Source: Novosphingobium sp. B1
GTDB lineage: Bacteria > Pseudomonadota > Alphaproteobacteria > Sphingomonadales > Sphingomonadaceae
DNA: 64,000 nt
Assembly: GCF_900176395.1 (NCBI RefSeq)
Contig: NZ_FWXL01000005.1
Coordinates: 301,603-365,602 of the forward strand
Direction of reading: 5' to 3'
The notes below the pieces were generated by a model, which was not told the origin of the DNA, searched no databases, and worked only from the letters and a program-made list of their open reading frames with translations. The position numbers were made by a program, and so were the translations under genes. How positions within the stretch are numbered: the first letter of the stretch is position 1; every line of letters starts with the position of its first letter. Below are positions 45,068-54,015 of the stretch, in pieces.

Positions 45068-46339
45068 CTACTTGCGAATCGAAAGCGCGCCCGCCCCCAC
45101 GGTGACGCGCCAGCCCTGCGCGCGCAGGGCCGCCGCCAGGGCCTCGATCTCGCCGGCGTAAGTTACGCGCATGACCGACGTGCCGCCAAGCGCGATGGAA
45201 GTCGAAGCGGCGCTCTTGACCCCTGCGACACTGCGCACCGCAGCCATGCCAGCGTCAACCGCAGCGGCATCGGCAGTCGGGAACTGGACAGTGAATGTCG
45301 AGGAAACCGCGGCTGCCGCCGGAGCGCTGGCTGCAGCGCTCGGTTCCGCTCCGGGCACAATGCCCGGGTTCGACTGCGCGACCGGGGTCGCCTTGGCCAG
45401 CGTCTGTTCGATCAGCGCCGGGTCGATCTGCGGGGCGATGTTGAGCGTGGGATCGGGGCGCAAGGTGCCGGCGACCAGCGCCTGCGTATAGATCGCGTCG
45501 ATTCGGCCGATGGCGTCCTCGAGCATCCTGGGCAGGTCTGCCTCGCTTTTGGCCGTCAGCTCGAAGCTGCCGAGGAAGCGGTTGTCCGGGCCGTAGCGGG
45601 CGCTGAACGTTCCGCGCACCGGGCCGCCGGGATAGTCCCGTTCGAGCCGGGCAATCGGCATGATCACGTCCGCCGCGCCGAATTCGTCGAGAATCAGGCG
45701 CCACCAGTTGCGGCTGCGCCGATCGAGTTGGCCGGCAGTGAGCAGCAGCGAGTCCGAGCCGGACCCTGCCGGCCGGACGTAGTCGATCGCGCTGGCGCCG
45801 GTGCGATACTCGGCCCACGCCTTCTGCCAGGGGTTGCGCGTTTCGAATACTGTGGCAACGCCGCCCTGGTATAGCACCGGGACCACGAGCAACGGTGCCG
45901 AACGGGCCTTGGCCCCTCCCATGCCCAGCCGCTCGCCTGTGCGCGCGCGGTCGAATATCACGCCGACCGTCGCGATGTAGCGGCGTGGCCCGATCTGCTC
46001 GCGCTCGACCACGACGGCAGCCACCATCGATTCGATGGTGGCATCGTCGAGTCCCGGCACGCTGCCGCCGGTGCCGTTCGATTCCCACAGCTTGGCCCAG
46101 GCCTTGCGCTGCGCCTCGCGCCAGCCCTTCGTGCGCGCATCCTCGGCATTGTCGCCGCTGACGTTCACCTCGATCCCGCGCACCTCGTAATCGCCGTTGC
46201 TGGCAATCGGGGGAATACCGCGATCGCCTTCGATCTGGGCAACCAGCGCAGCATCGCCAAGCCCGGAAACAAGGGCAAGACCGAGCAGTATCGCCTTGCG
46301 GTTCTTCGCATTCTGGAAAGGCAGGGAAAGGGCGACCAA
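45068..46339 (-). CDS. Secreted DUF2066-like protein
   Basis: The 423-aa product has an N-terminal signal ([20 protein letters not shown]), an early motif [20 protein letters not shown], and [15 protein letters not shown] in mid-protein. This layout resembles DUF2066 proteins, which sit between purM and hda in many proteobacteria, exactly as here. The C-terminus has an ACT/HMA-like beta-alpha stretch. The chosen start is TTG 46339 with GGAG upstream; a longer ATG frame lacks a signal. Family assignment rests on motif and synteny, so it is moderate. Confidence 0.68.
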   Translation of the reverse strand: MVALSLPFQNAKNRKAILLGLALVSGLGDAALVAQIEGDRGIPPIASNGDYEVRGIEVNVSGDNAEDARTKGWREAQRKAWAKLWESNGTGGSVPGLDDATIESMVAAVVVEREQIGPRRYIATVGVIFDRARTGERLGMGGAKARSAPLLVVPVLYQGGVATVFETRNPWQKAWAEYRTGASAIDYVRPAGSGSDSLLLTAGQLDRRSRNWWRLILDEFGAADVIMPIARLERDYPGGPVRGTFSARYGPDNRFLGSFELTAKSEADLPRMLEDAIGRIDAIYTQALVAGTLRPDPTLNIAPQIDPALIEQTLAKATPVAQSNPGIVPGAEPSAAASAPAAAAVSSTFTVQFPTADAAAVDAGMAAVRSVAGVKSAASTSIALGGTSVMRVTYAGEIEALAAALRAQGWRVTVGAGALSIRK

Positions 46340-46386
46340 AGGAACTCCGAACCTTGTGCGACCGCGTTTGCGGCCTTCATGTTGCC

Positions 46387-46402
46387 CGGAATTCGAATTC
46401 CG
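46387..46402. promoter_or_regulatory. Perfect 16-bp palindrome upstream of purM
   Basis: CGGAATTCGAATTCCG is a perfect palindrome in the 133-bp gap between the divergent DUF2066-like gene and purM. Outer arms GTTGC (46381-46385) and GCAAC (46402-46406) extend the dyad. It lies 71 bp before the purM start and is a candidate operator; it does not match the E. coli PurR box. Confidence 0.5.
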
Positions 46403-46472
46403 CAACGGCAAGCGCCGCTTTTGCCGAAACGAAAGTGGAAATCCAAGCGGGAAAGCGCTAGGCGCGCCTCCC

Positions 46473-47579
46473 ATGAGCGACAAGCAGGAAAAGCCCGAGA
46501 GCTACAGCTACGCCAAGGCCGGCGTGAACATCGCCGCTGGCAATGCGCTGGTGAAGGCCATTGGCCCCATGGCGAAGGCGACCGCCCGCCCCGGTGCGGA
46601 CGCCGAGCTTGGCGGATTCGGCGGCTTTTTCGACCTCAAGGCAGCAGGCTACAAGGACCCGCTGCTGGTGGCCGGAAACGACGGTGTTGGCACCAAGGTC
46701 AAGCTGGCGATCGATCATGACCGCCATGACAAGATCGGCATCGACCTTGTCGCCATGTGCGTGAACGACCTGATCGTGCAAGGCGCCGAGCCGCTCTTCT
46801 TCCTCGACTACTTCGCAACGGGCCGCCTCGACAACGGAGTGGCCGAACGCGTGGTCGCGGGCATTGCCGATGGCTGCAAGCTGGCCGGTTGCGCGCTGAT
46901 CGGCGGCGAAACCGCCGAGATGCCCGGCATGTACGCCGATGGTGACTACGATCTGGCGGGCTTCTGCGTGGGCGCAGTAGAACGGGGCGAACAGCTTACC
47001 GGTGACCGCGTGGCCGAGGGCAACGTGCTGCTTGGCCTGGCCTCGTCGGGCGTACACTCCAACGGCTATTCGCTGGTTCGCCGCCTTGCTGCCGACAAGG
47101 GCTGGAAGCTGGACCGCCCTGCCCTGTTCGACAACGAGCGCCTGCTGATCGACTACCTGATTGAGCCGACCCGCATCTATGTGAAGACCCTGTTGCCGTT
47201 CATCCGCTCCGGCCGGATCAACGCGCTGGCGCACATCACCGGCGGTGGCCTGCTCGAGAACGTGCCGCGCGTGCTGCCGCAGGGGCTGCATGCGCGCATC
47301 GATGCCGATAGCTGGGAACAGAGCCGCCTGATGGCTTTCCTTCAGGCGCAGGGCAATATCGAGCCGGAAGAGATGGCGCGGACCTTCAATTGCGGCATCG
47401 GCATGATCCTGGCGGTGGACCCGGCGCAGGCCGATTCGCTCGCCGCCGATCTCGCCGCAGCCGGCGAGTCGGTCTATCGCGTCGGCACGATCGTCGCTGG
47501 CGAGAAGGGTTGCACCGTTACCGGCAGCGCCGAGACGTGGTCCGCGCGCGAGGCATGGGAAGCCACCCACATTGGCTGA
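46473..47579 (+). CDS. purM: Phosphoribosylformylglycinamidine cyclo-ligase
   Basis: PurM closes the imidazole ring (AIR synthesis) in purine biosynthesis. The 368-aa product has the ATP-binding N-terminus [28 protein letters not shown], the [11 protein letters not shown] loop, and [16 protein letters not shown] 46473 fits family length. It overlaps purN by 8 nt. Confidence 0.97.
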   Translation: MSDKQEKPESYSYAKAGVNIAAGNALVKAIGPMAKATARPGADAELGGFGGFFDLKAAGYKDPLLVAGNDGVGTKVKLAIDHDRHDKIGIDLVAMCVNDLIVQGAEPLFFLDYFATGRLDNGVAERVVAGIADGCKLAGCALIGGETAEMPGMYADGDYDLAGFCVGAVERGEQLTGDRVAEGNVLLGLASSGVHSNGYSLVRRLAADKGWKLDRPALFDNERLLIDYLIEPTRIYVKTLLPFIRSGRINALAHITGGGLLENVPRVLPQGLHARIDADSWEQSRLMAFLQAQGNIEPEEMARTFNCGIGMILAVDPAQADSLAADLAAAGESVYRVGTIVAGEKGCTVTGSAETWSAREAWEATHIG

Positions 47580-48513
47580 CCGGGTTCCCGTCGCCGTCTT
47601 CATATCGGGCAGCGGCACCAACATGGCCGCGCTGCTCTATGCGAGCCGTGCGGCGGACTGCCCTTATGAAATCGTTCTCGTCCTCTCGAACAATCCCGAG
47701 GCCTCGGGCCTGAAGCTGGCCGAGGCCGAAGGCGTGGCGACATTCTGCCTGCCGCACAAGGGCATTCCCCGGCCCGAACACGACGCGCTGATGGAAGCCG
47801 AGGTGGTCCGGGCCGGTGCGCGCTATATCGCGCTGGCAGGCTACATGCGCATTCTCAGCCCGGAGTTTGTTGGGCGCTGGGAAGGCCGGATGCTCAATAT
47901 CCATCCTTCGCTGCTCCCCAAATACAAGGGCCTGCACACCCACGATCGCGCGATCGAGGCGGGCGACAGCCACGGTGGTTGCACCGTGCATCTGGTGACT
48001 GCCGAGCTCGACGATGGTCCGATTCTCGGCCAGACGCCCGTCGCGATCATCCCCGGCGATAGTGGCGACAGTCTTGCAGCGCGGGTCCTGTTCGCCGAGC
48101 ACCAGCTCTATTCTCGTACCCTCGCCAGCTACGTCGCGCGCGAAAGCAGCGCGGAATGGCTGCTCGAGAAGGTGCGCGCCCTCGCTGCCGCCCTTCCCGA
48201 TGTTGAGGAGCGAGAAAGCCACGGCGCTCCCGGCTGGCGCGTCGGCGGCAAATACTTCGCCTATTTCAACGACCAGCACCACGGCACGCCGCATATTGCG
48301 CTGCTGGTGAAGACCAGTGGGCAGGACGAACTCGCCGCGCTGATCGAGCAGGACGAGGACACCTGGTTCCGGCCGGCCTACTACGGTGCGAGCGGCTGGG
48401 CCGGCCTGATCCTGAACCGCCCCGATGTCGACTGGGAGCATGCCGCCGACTGGCTTCGCCGCAGCTGGGCCGCAGTCGCGCCCAAGCGGCTCGCTGCCAT
48501 GCTGGAGTTCTGA
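47572..48513 (+). CDS. purN: PurN phosphoribosylglycinamide formyltransferase fused to a MmcQ/YjbR domain
   Basis: PurN formylates GAR using 10-formyl-tetrahydrofolate. Residues 1-195 form a complete enzyme with [13 protein letters not shown], the catalytic Asn109 and His111 in [10 protein letters not shown], and Asp in ELDDGPIL. The protein is 313 aa, about 100 longer than normal. Residues about 194-312 match the MmcQ/YjbR (DUF419) domain: [20 protein letters not shown], then [10 protein letters not shown] and [13 protein letters not shown]. YjbR proteins have a CyaY/double-wing-like fold and unclear function. The fused frame is continuous. TTG 47572 is the start, overlapping purM by 8 nt. 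Confidence 0.93.
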   Translation: MADRVPVAVFISGSGTNMAALLYASRAADCPYEIVLVLSNNPEASGLKLAEAEGVATFCLPHKGIPRPEHDALMEAEVVRAGARYIALAGYMRILSPEFVGRWEGRMLNIHPSLLPKYKGLHTHDRAIEAGDSHGGCTVHLVTAELDDGPILGQTPVAIIPGDSGDSLAARVLFAEHQLYSRTLASYVARESSAEWLLEKVRALAAALPDVEERESHGAPGWRVGGKYFAYFNDQHHGTPHIALLVKTSGQDELAALIEQDEDTWFRPAYYGASGWAGLILNRPDVDWEHAADWLRRSWAAVAPKRLAAMLEF

Positions 48514-48521
48514 AGGGCACC

Positions 48522-49664
48522 ATGCAACTCACGGCCATCCGTCGCATCTATGCACACACCGGCCTGCAATCGTTTGTTGAAGCAAGCGGCGGGCTGTTCG
48601 TAGTTGGCTTCCTGGTCAAGCAGGGCCTCAGCCCGGCACTTGCACTGGCGAGCTTTGCCCTGGTGCTGCTCTCGCGATTCGCCTTGCGTGCCGCGGTGCT
48701 GCCCATTGCGCACGCGCATGGGTTGCGCACTGTCCTGCTGCTGGGCTGCGCCGTTCGCGCCGCCTCCTTCCTGATGCTGCCATTTGTCGAAGGCACAGGA
48801 CTGTTGCTGGTGGCCTATATCCTCGTCTCCGGCCTTGGCAGCGTGCTCTACTGGACGGGATATCACGCCTACGTCTCGGCCGCCGGCGACAACGCGGCGC
48901 TGGGACGGCAGGTGTCGATCCAGCAGGCGACCACCGCCGCCGTCGGCATCGTGGCGCCGGTGGCTGGCGGTTTCCTGCTGTCCGGGGCGGGACCGGTGAT
49001 CGGCTTTGCGGTGATCGCGGCCATGCAGCTTCTGGCAGGCCTGCCACTGCTCAACGCACCCAACCCGGCGATCCCGCGCGAAAGCCGCGCGGCCCCTGAG
49101 ATCGTCGGTGCCGGACGGCGGATCTATTTTGCCGAAGGCCTTCAGGCTGGCTGTTCGGTCGTGGTCTGGAACCTGGCGCTTTTCGTGACCTTGGGCCAGA
49201 ACTTCGAAAGCTTCGGCGGCGCTCTTGCGCTTGCGGGCCTTGGCGCCGCGGCCGGCAGCCTGATCATCGGCCGTTTGATCGATGGCGGGCGTGGAACGCA
49301 TTCGCTGGCGCTGGCCTACGGGCTTGGCGCGGCCGTTCTGGTGGTCAAGGCGCTGGCTTGGGCTTCTCCCCTGCCCGCGCTCGTTGCCACGGCGCTCGGC
49401 GCGCTGGCCGCGCCGATGCTGGCCACCGCCATGCTCTCGCCGCTCTATGCCATGGCCCAGCGCTCGCAATGCACGCTGCGGTTCAACATGGCGACGGAAG
49501 GCGGATGGGACCTGGGCTGCTCGACTGCGGCGCTGGTGGCCGCGACCCTGCTGGCAACGGGATTTGGCTACACCGCGCCAATCCTGCTGGGTCTGCTTGC
49601 AATGGCCGGCATCGGGTGGGGCCTGACGCAATGGTATCGCGGCGAGAAGGCGCTCGCGGCCTAG
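48522..49664 (+). CDS. MFS transporter
   Basis: The 380-aa protein is a major-facilitator-like transporter with about eleven or twelve hydrophobic segments and a central loop near residues 180-200. No residues point to a known substrate, and I do not recognise a subfamily. It starts 8 nt after purN, so it is likely cotranscribed, perhaps carrying a purine-related solute, although this is only inferred from context. The stop overlaps the convergent small gene by 4 nt. Confidence 0.8.
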   Translation: MQLTAIRRIYAHTGLQSFVEASGGLFVVGFLVKQGLSPALALASFALVLLSRFALRAAVLPIAHAHGLRTVLLLGCAVRAASFLMLPFVEGTGLLLVAYILVSGLGSVLYWTGYHAYVSAAGDNAALGRQVSIQQATTAAVGIVAPVAGGFLLSGAGPVIGFAVIAAMQLLAGLPLLNAPNPAIPRESRAAPEIVGAGRRIYFAEGLQAGCSVVVWNLALFVTLGQNFESFGGALALAGLGAAAGSLIIGRLIDGGRGTHSLALAYGLGAAVLVVKALAWASPLPALVATALGALAAPMLATAMLSPLYAMAQRSQCTLRFNMATEGGWDLGCSTAALVAATLLATGFGYTAPILLGLLAMAGIGWGLTQWYRGEKALAA

Positions 49665-49906
49665 ATTTCACTGGCCTGTACCTGTGGCCTGCTTTCACGC
49701 GTGCCACGATAGCGGACGGCGCTGTCATTGGGATCGCCCGCGATCACGACATGATCGTCATGCACCTCGAGCAGTTCGCCCGCAAAGGGCATATCCTCGA
49801 ACATCGGGTTGCCGACGATGCGATAGCTGACCGTGTCGCCAACCTTGAACGCGCTGGCATCGAAATTGAACTCGAAGGGACAATCGCCCCCGCCCATACC
49901 CTGCAT
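49661..49906 (-). CDS. Small hypothetical protein
   Basis: The 81-aa product starts MQGMGGGDCPFEFNFDASAF and has a short beta-rich core (VGDTVSYRIVG, ELLEVHDDHVVIAGD) like a small barrel or Tudor/SH3-like fold. I do not recognise a family. It lies alone on the minus strand downstream of the TonB receptor terminator. Confidence 0.6.
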   Translation of the reverse strand: MQGMGGGDCPFEFNFDASAFKVGDTVSYRIVGNPMFEDMPFAGELLEVHDDHVVIAGDPNDSAVRYRGTRESRPQVQASEI

Positions 49907-49938
49907 CGGTCAATCTCCTGTGCCGCTCAGGCTAGACG

Positions 49939-49966
49939 AAAAGGCCGCCGGGAGGAACCGGCGGCC
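49939..49966 (-). terminator. Terminator after the TonB receptor gene
   Basis: The perfect stem GGCCGCCGG/CCGGCGGCC with a 6-nt loop is followed by TTTTCG on the minus strand, 27 nt beyond the receptor stop. The plus strand also has TTTG, but no gene ends there. Confidence 0.88.
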
Positions 49967-49992
49967 TTTGTCATTTGGTCGCGTGTTCCGGC

Positions 49993-52302
49993 TCAGAATT
50001 CGTAGCCGAAGGTCACGCCGTAGGTCCGCGGCGGCATCAGCGTGCCACCGATGGTGCGGCTGGTCGCAACCGCATAGCTGCCCGCCCAGACCAGTTCGTT
50101 GGTCAGGTTGCGAACGAACAGGTTGATCGACGAACGGTCGTCCGAATGGCGGTACTTCACGTTGGCATCGACCATCACGTAGCCATCGGCGGCCATGCGA
50201 TCATCGTTGAACTCGGTGTGATACTGCTTCGAACGGTAGGACACGTTCGTACCGAACATGACGCTGGCGCCGCTGGCAAGGTTGGTCGTGTAGGTCGGGT
50301 TGAAGTTCAGCGTCCACTTCGGGCTCATGCGGGTTGCGTTGCCCGACAGGTCCTCGTCTGGCAGGGCCGCGCCACCGGGGCCGAACAGTGCTGCGTTGAG
50401 CGGGTTCTTCGAGAAGAACTTGGTGAACTTCGAGTTCAGGTAGGCAGCCGAGGCATCGATGGCGAGGCCATCGAACGGGCGCCAGCGCAGTTCGAATTCT
50501 GCGCCATAGGCCCGCGATTCCGCAGCATTTTCAAGCGCGCTGGCGAAAAACGGCGCGGCCGGGATCGGGAAGGTCCGCTGGAACTGGCCGTTCTTGAGCT
50601 TCTGGTAGAACACCGCAAGGTTCGTCTGCAGCGCACCAGCACTGTACTTGATGCCGCCTTCGAAGGCTTCGACCTTTTCCGGGTTCACGAACGGCGTGAC
50701 AGCCGTTGCCGAGCGACGCGAGCCGATCTCGGCCGTGCCCGACTTGAAGCCGCGCGACCAGTTGAAATAGGCCATCACGTCGTCGTTCGGGCGGAACTCG
50801 AGGCCGAGCGACGGCGAGAAATCGTCCCAGGTCTTCGCGGTATCCCACTGCAGCGGATCAAGGTTGAAGCCGGTCGCGGCAGTGCCGATACCGCTGTTGT
50901 TCTTGAGCTTGCGCTTTTCCCACGAGTAGCGACCGCCGGCCTTGACCGAGAACTGCTCGGTCAGGTCGTAGGTCACGTTGCCGAACACGGCCCAGGTCTC
51001 GACATCGAGCTTGCCGTCGAACTGGACGCGGAACGGATCGGTGTTGCGCAGCACATCGAAGCCGATGTGGTTTTCGACGCGGATGTGATCCTGCAGGTAG
51101 AAACCGGCGAAGACCGCGTGCAGCCTGTCGGTATCGACGTTGAGCTGCAGTTCCTGGCTGAACTGGTTCTCGAACACAGGCTGCCAGTGGTTGGCGCTGG
51201 TGCGCACGGCATTGGTCTGCGCCAGCGGATAGCCGGCGTAGGACGACATGTCGAAATCGTGGAAGAAGATCGCGCGGAAGTTGCGGTAGCTGGTCAGCGA
51301 CTTGAGCGAGATCGTGTCCGATGCCGCATAGTCCATGATGCCGGTGAAGGCATACTGCTTGCGATCATTGATCGGATCGTAGTTGGTGTTCAGGTTGCGC
51401 ACGTTCTTGGCGAACGAGGCCGCACTGCCATCGGCATTCGTGCGCTGACCGAGCGCGGTCAGGCTCGGCACGGTCGTGCCGGGGAACGAGACCTCGCGGA
51501 ACTTCACGGCGAGCGAACGATCGTCCTCGGTGTGGAGCTCGCCGGTCAGAAGGATCGAGAGCTTGTCGGTCGGCAGGAACTGCAGGTGACCGCGTACCGA
51601 CCACTGGTTGGCATTGTCGATCTGGTTGCCGGTGAACTCGTTGATGCCGAAGCCGTCGCGCTTGATGCGCTGGACCGCCACGCGGGCGCGCACGCCCTCG
51701 GCGATCGGGCCACCGATGGCGGCATCGGTCTGCACCAGGAAGGCATCGCCGCCAAAGGTCTGGCGGACATAACCGTCGAGCGTGTCGGTCGGCTTGGCGG
51801 TGATCAGGTTGACGGCGCCGCCCGTGGCGTTGCGACCATAGAGGGTGCCCTGCGGCCCGCGCAGCACTTCGACGCGCTCAAGATCGAACATCGAGCCAAG
51901 CTGCGCCTGGGCCAGGCTGACGACCACGCCATCGACGTGGAGTGCGACCGAAGGATCGACGCCGGGCAGCGAGCTCGACAGGCCGATGCCGCGAATGAAC
52001 AGCTTGGCGAAGTTGAAGTCGTTGCCGAAGCTGATCGAGGGAACCAGCGCCTGCAGGCCTTCGAGATTGACGGTGTTGTTGGCGGCAAGCTGTTCGGTGC
52101 CGACAGCGGCCACCGAAAGCGAGACGTCCGAGAGCGACTGCGCACGCTTCTGCGCGGTCACGATGATTTCGGTGCCACCCTCGGCAGAAGCCGCGTCCTG
52201 TGCAGCGTCCTGCGCCAGAACGGGTTGCGAAAGGGCGAAGGTCGCAGCGGCAAACAGACTGGTGCGCGCGAGCAGGCGCGCCGAAGCGCGGGTTGTAAAC
52301 AT
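49993..52302 (-). CDS. TonB-dependent outer membrane receptor
   Basis: The 769-aa product is an active-transport receptor powered by TonB. It has a signal peptide ending LAQ near residue 31, a plug domain that begins EIIVTAQKRAQSLSDVSLSV, the pattern LERVEVLRGPQGTLYGRNAT, and a 22-strand barrel ending in an aromatic residue (GVTFGYEF). The ligand is unknown. A good ribosome-binding site (GGAGG, 7 nt before ATG) supports the start. A 17-bp palindrome lies about 120 bp upstream. No siderophore or sugar genes adjoin it. Confidence 0.95.
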   Translation of the reverse strand: MFTTRASARLLARTSLFAAATFALSQPVLAQDAAQDAASAEGGTEIIVTAQKRAQSLSDVSLSVAAVGTEQLAANNTVNLEGLQALVPSISFGNDFNFAKLFIRGIGLSSSLPGVDPSVALHVDGVVVSLAQAQLGSMFDLERVEVLRGPQGTLYGRNATGGAVNLITAKPTDTLDGYVRQTFGGDAFLVQTDAAIGGPIAEGVRARVAVQRIKRDGFGINEFTGNQIDNANQWSVRGHLQFLPTDKLSILLTGELHTEDDRSLAVKFREVSFPGTTVPSLTALGQRTNADGSAASFAKNVRNLNTNYDPINDRKQYAFTGIMDYAASDTISLKSLTSYRNFRAIFFHDFDMSSYAGYPLAQTNAVRTSANHWQPVFENQFSQELQLNVDTDRLHAVFAGFYLQDHIRVENHIGFDVLRNTDPFRVQFDGKLDVETWAVFGNVTYDLTEQFSVKAGGRYSWEKRKLKNNSGIGTAATGFNLDPLQWDTAKTWDDFSPSLGLEFRPNDDVMAYFNWSRGFKSGTAEIGSRRSATAVTPFVNPEKVEAFEGGIKYSAGALQTNLAVFYQKLKNGQFQRTFPIPAAPFFASALENAAESRAYGAEFELRWRPFDGLAIDASAAYLNSKFTKFFSKNPLNAALFGPGGAALPDEDLSGNATRMSPKWTLNFNPTYTTNLASGASVMFGTNVSYRSKQYHTEFNDDRMAADGYVMVDANVKYRHSDDRSSINLFVRNLTNELVWAGSYAVATSRTIGGTLMPPRTYGVTFGYEF

Positions 52303-52419
52303 CAGGTATCCTCCCTGAAGAGACCGGAGCGGCCTCAGCGTTCTCGTGTTGGAACAGGAAGATGATTACGCCTTGTATGCGGTGCTTACAATTATGGTTA
52401 TGTGCGATAACATGTGTTT

Positions 52420-52436
52420 TGCAACGATGCGTTGCA
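52420..52436. promoter_or_regulatory. 17-bp palindromic candidate operator
   Basis: TGCAACG and CGTTGCA flank ATG as a perfect 7-bp dyad, about 120 bp upstream of the TonB receptor start and in its AT-richer upstream region. On the minus strand a -35-like TTGCAA overlaps the operator's downstream edge. LacI-family sites have similar arms, but the regulator is not in this window. Confidence 0.5.
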
Positions 52437-52476
52437 TCTGCGCAACATTGGCAGAAAGTGCGTATCCCACCCCACG

Positions 52477-52508
52477 AAAAAGGGCCGGCGCACTGCTGCA
52501 CCGGCCCC
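52477..52508 (-). terminator. Terminator after ndk
   Basis: GGGCCGG/CCGGCCC arms with a GC-rich loop are followed by TTTTT on the minus strand, 23 nt past the ndk stop. Confidence 0.85.
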
Positions 52509-52531
52509 CTTTCCGTGATGGCTTTCGCCGA

Positions 52532-52954
52532 TCAGCCGACGATTTCTTCCGGCTTGAAGAAGTAGGCGATTTCGATCGCCGTGTTCTCGTCCGAGTCCGA
52601 ACCGTGGACCGTGTTGGCTTCGATCGACTCAGCCAGTTCCTTGCGGATCGTGCCGGGTTCGGCGTTGGCAGGGTTGGTCGCGCCCATGATGTCGCGGTTG
52701 CGCTGCATGGCGTTCTCGCCTTCAAGCACCTGCACGACGACCGGGCCCGAGATCATGAACTCGACCAGATCGTTGAAGAAGGGGCGTTCCTTGTGAACGG
52801 CGTAGAAGCCTTCAGCCTGCTCGCGCGACATGTGGATGCGCTTCGAAGCGACGACGCGAAGGCCTGCTTCTTCCAGCATCTTGGTGACCGCGCCGGTCAG
52901 GTTGCGACGGGTGGCGTCGGGCTTGATGATCGAGAAAGTGCGGGTAACCGCCAT
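52532..52954 (-). CDS. ndk: Nucleoside diphosphate kinase
   Basis: Ndk balances nucleoside triphosphates by phosphotransfer through a histidine. The 140-aa product has [15 protein letters not shown] at the N-terminus and the catalytic His in [19 protein letters not shown] 52954 gives the family length. It is the last gene of a minus-strand set ending at a terminator. Confidence 0.97.
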   Translation of the reverse strand: MAVTRTFSIIKPDATRRNLTGAVTKMLEEAGLRVVASKRIHMSREQAEGFYAVHKERPFFNDLVEFMISGPVVVQVLEGENAMQRNRDIMGATNPANAEPGTIRKELAESIEANTVHGSDSDENTAIEIAYFFKPEEIVG

Positions 52955-53032
52955 GGGAGCATTCCTTGCGATGTAGGGATTCTGATTGCGCGCGCCCCTA
53001 GCGATCTTTGTGCTGTGGTGCAAGGATGGCGC

Positions 53033-53296
53033 TCAAAGGCGTGTGAAAGCGACGGTCTCGCAAGTCTGAAAGGGTGGTTTGGCGACCTTCTCGAACCAAT
53101 TCCCATCGAACGCTTTCAATTCGTCAAAGCTGCGCAGGAGTGCGCGCCATTGCACACACTCTTCGTGAAAAAAGTGGACTGAGCCGGAAACGCTAACCTC
53201 GCAGCAGATGAGATCTGCTGTAATCTCATCGCGTTTGAAGAAGATCACGCGATCGATCTGATCAGGTGTGAAGCCAAGTCCCGGCGCTGGGTTCAT
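53033..53296 (-). CDS. Hypothetical protein coupled to holC
   Basis: The 87-aa product starts MNPAPGLGFTPDQIDRVIFF and contains a conserved-looking core DEITADLICCEVSVSGSVHF and WRALLRSFDEL. No signal peptide or span is seen. I do not recognise the family. ATG 53296 overlaps the holC stop as ATGA, so it is translationally coupled to the polymerase III chi subunit. Confidence 0.62.
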   Translation of the reverse strand: MNPAPGLGFTPDQIDRVIFFKRDEITADLICCEVSVSGSVHFFHEECVQWRALLRSFDELKAFDGNWFEKVAKPPFQTCETVAFTRL

Positions 53297-53724
53297 GGCC
53301 CTTCCTTCCACTTCCCTCCCTCTTGCCGCCAGTAGCGGCGCTCGACGCCCTCGCGTGAACCCAGCATGCGCCAGCAGCCCCGTGCATCGTCGATGCGGGC
53401 GGGCGGGAAGAGAAGGAAGACACGCTCAAACTCGCCCTCGCGCCATATACCGTCGGCAAGTGCGAGATACCGCGCGCCGTTGGCCGGTTCGGGCGCGTCC
53501 GAGAGGAGAATTGGCTGACGGTCGTCGTGTGCTGTCCCGGCCCGCCCGTTGGCGAGGAACGTTTCGGGCAGGCGCGTCCAGAGCGCCTCGCTGACGCGGC
53601 GGAGCTGCGCCTCATCATCCGACACGACCAGCAGCCGCTCACCCGCGCCAAGGGTATTGCGCGCGATCAGCGGCAGGACCTGCTCGGCAGGATCACTAGT
53701 CAGCTGATAGAAATCGACGCGCAT
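53293..53724 (-). CDS. holC: DNA polymerase III subunit chi
   Basis: HolC links the polymerase III clamp loader to single-strand-binding protein. The 143-aa product starts [11 protein letters not shown] and has the chi pattern ARNTLGAGERLLVVSDDEAQ and SEALWTRLPETFLANG. Its start overlaps the DUF2256 stop and its stop overlaps the 87-aa gene (both ATGA). It follows pepA, as in many proteobacteria. Confidence 0.92.
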   Translation of the reverse strand: MRVDFYQLTSDPAEQVLPLIARNTLGAGERLLVVSDDEAQLRRVSEALWTRLPETFLANGRAGTAHDDRQPILLSDAPEPANGARYLALADGIWREGEFERVFLLFPPARIDDARGCWRMLGSREGVERRYWRQEGGKWKEGP

Positions 53725-53879
53725 CAGCCGGCCACCTTGTTCTTGCCGCTACGGCAGCGGTCGGAACAGAACTTCACGTTGTCCCAGTCCCGCTCCCACT
53801 TCTTGCGCCATGTGAACGGGAGACCGCAAGCGGCGCAAATCTTCGAGGGAAGATCAGACTTGCGCCGCATCTTGGGCAT
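53724..53879 (-). CDS. DUF2256 zinc-ribbon protein
   Basis: The 51-aa product has a short zinc ribbon: ICAACGLPF, then FCSDRCR, with [10 protein letters not shown] between, the hallmark of DUF2256. ATG 53879 is chosen; the frame upstream is leader. It is coupled to holC by ATGA. The function of the family is unknown. Confidence 0.85.
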   Translation of the reverse strand: MPKMRRKSDLPSKICAACGLPFTWRKKWERDWDNVKFCSDRCRSGKNKVAG

Positions 53880-53900
53880 TGTTGTCGATCCCTTCGGGAT

Positions 53901-53926
53901 GCACAATCCGCGTCCGCGAATTGTGC
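53901..53926. repeat. Hairpin in the DUF2256 leader
   Basis: The 12-base arms GCACAATCCGCG and CGCGAATTGTGC pair with one mismatch across a 2-nt loop. On the minus strand it lies 22 nt before the DUF2256 start. Confidence 0.55.
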
Positions 53927-53929
53927 TTC

Positions 53930-54008
53930 GGTACCGGCCCGCTCCCCCCGGCCCGGCCACCCATAACCTACCTGTCAGGTGACCGGCCCAGGGGAGTGGG
54001 CCGGTACC
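53930..54008. repeat. Long inverted repeat between pepA and DUF2256
   Basis: Arms of 18 nt (53930-53947 and 53991-54008, beginning GGTACCGGCCC and ending GGGCCGGTACC) pair with one mismatch across a 43-nt spacer. The right arm ends 7 nt past the pepA stop, so a stem-loop would form in the pepA-holC transcript. No T run follows. Confidence 0.7.
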
Positions 54009-54015
54009 TCAAGCC

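Noticed and set aside
49975..52365. 796-aa open frame on the plus strand opposite the TonB receptor
   Set aside because: The receptor on the other strand has full domain structure, a signal peptide and a ribosome-binding site; the plus frame has none.
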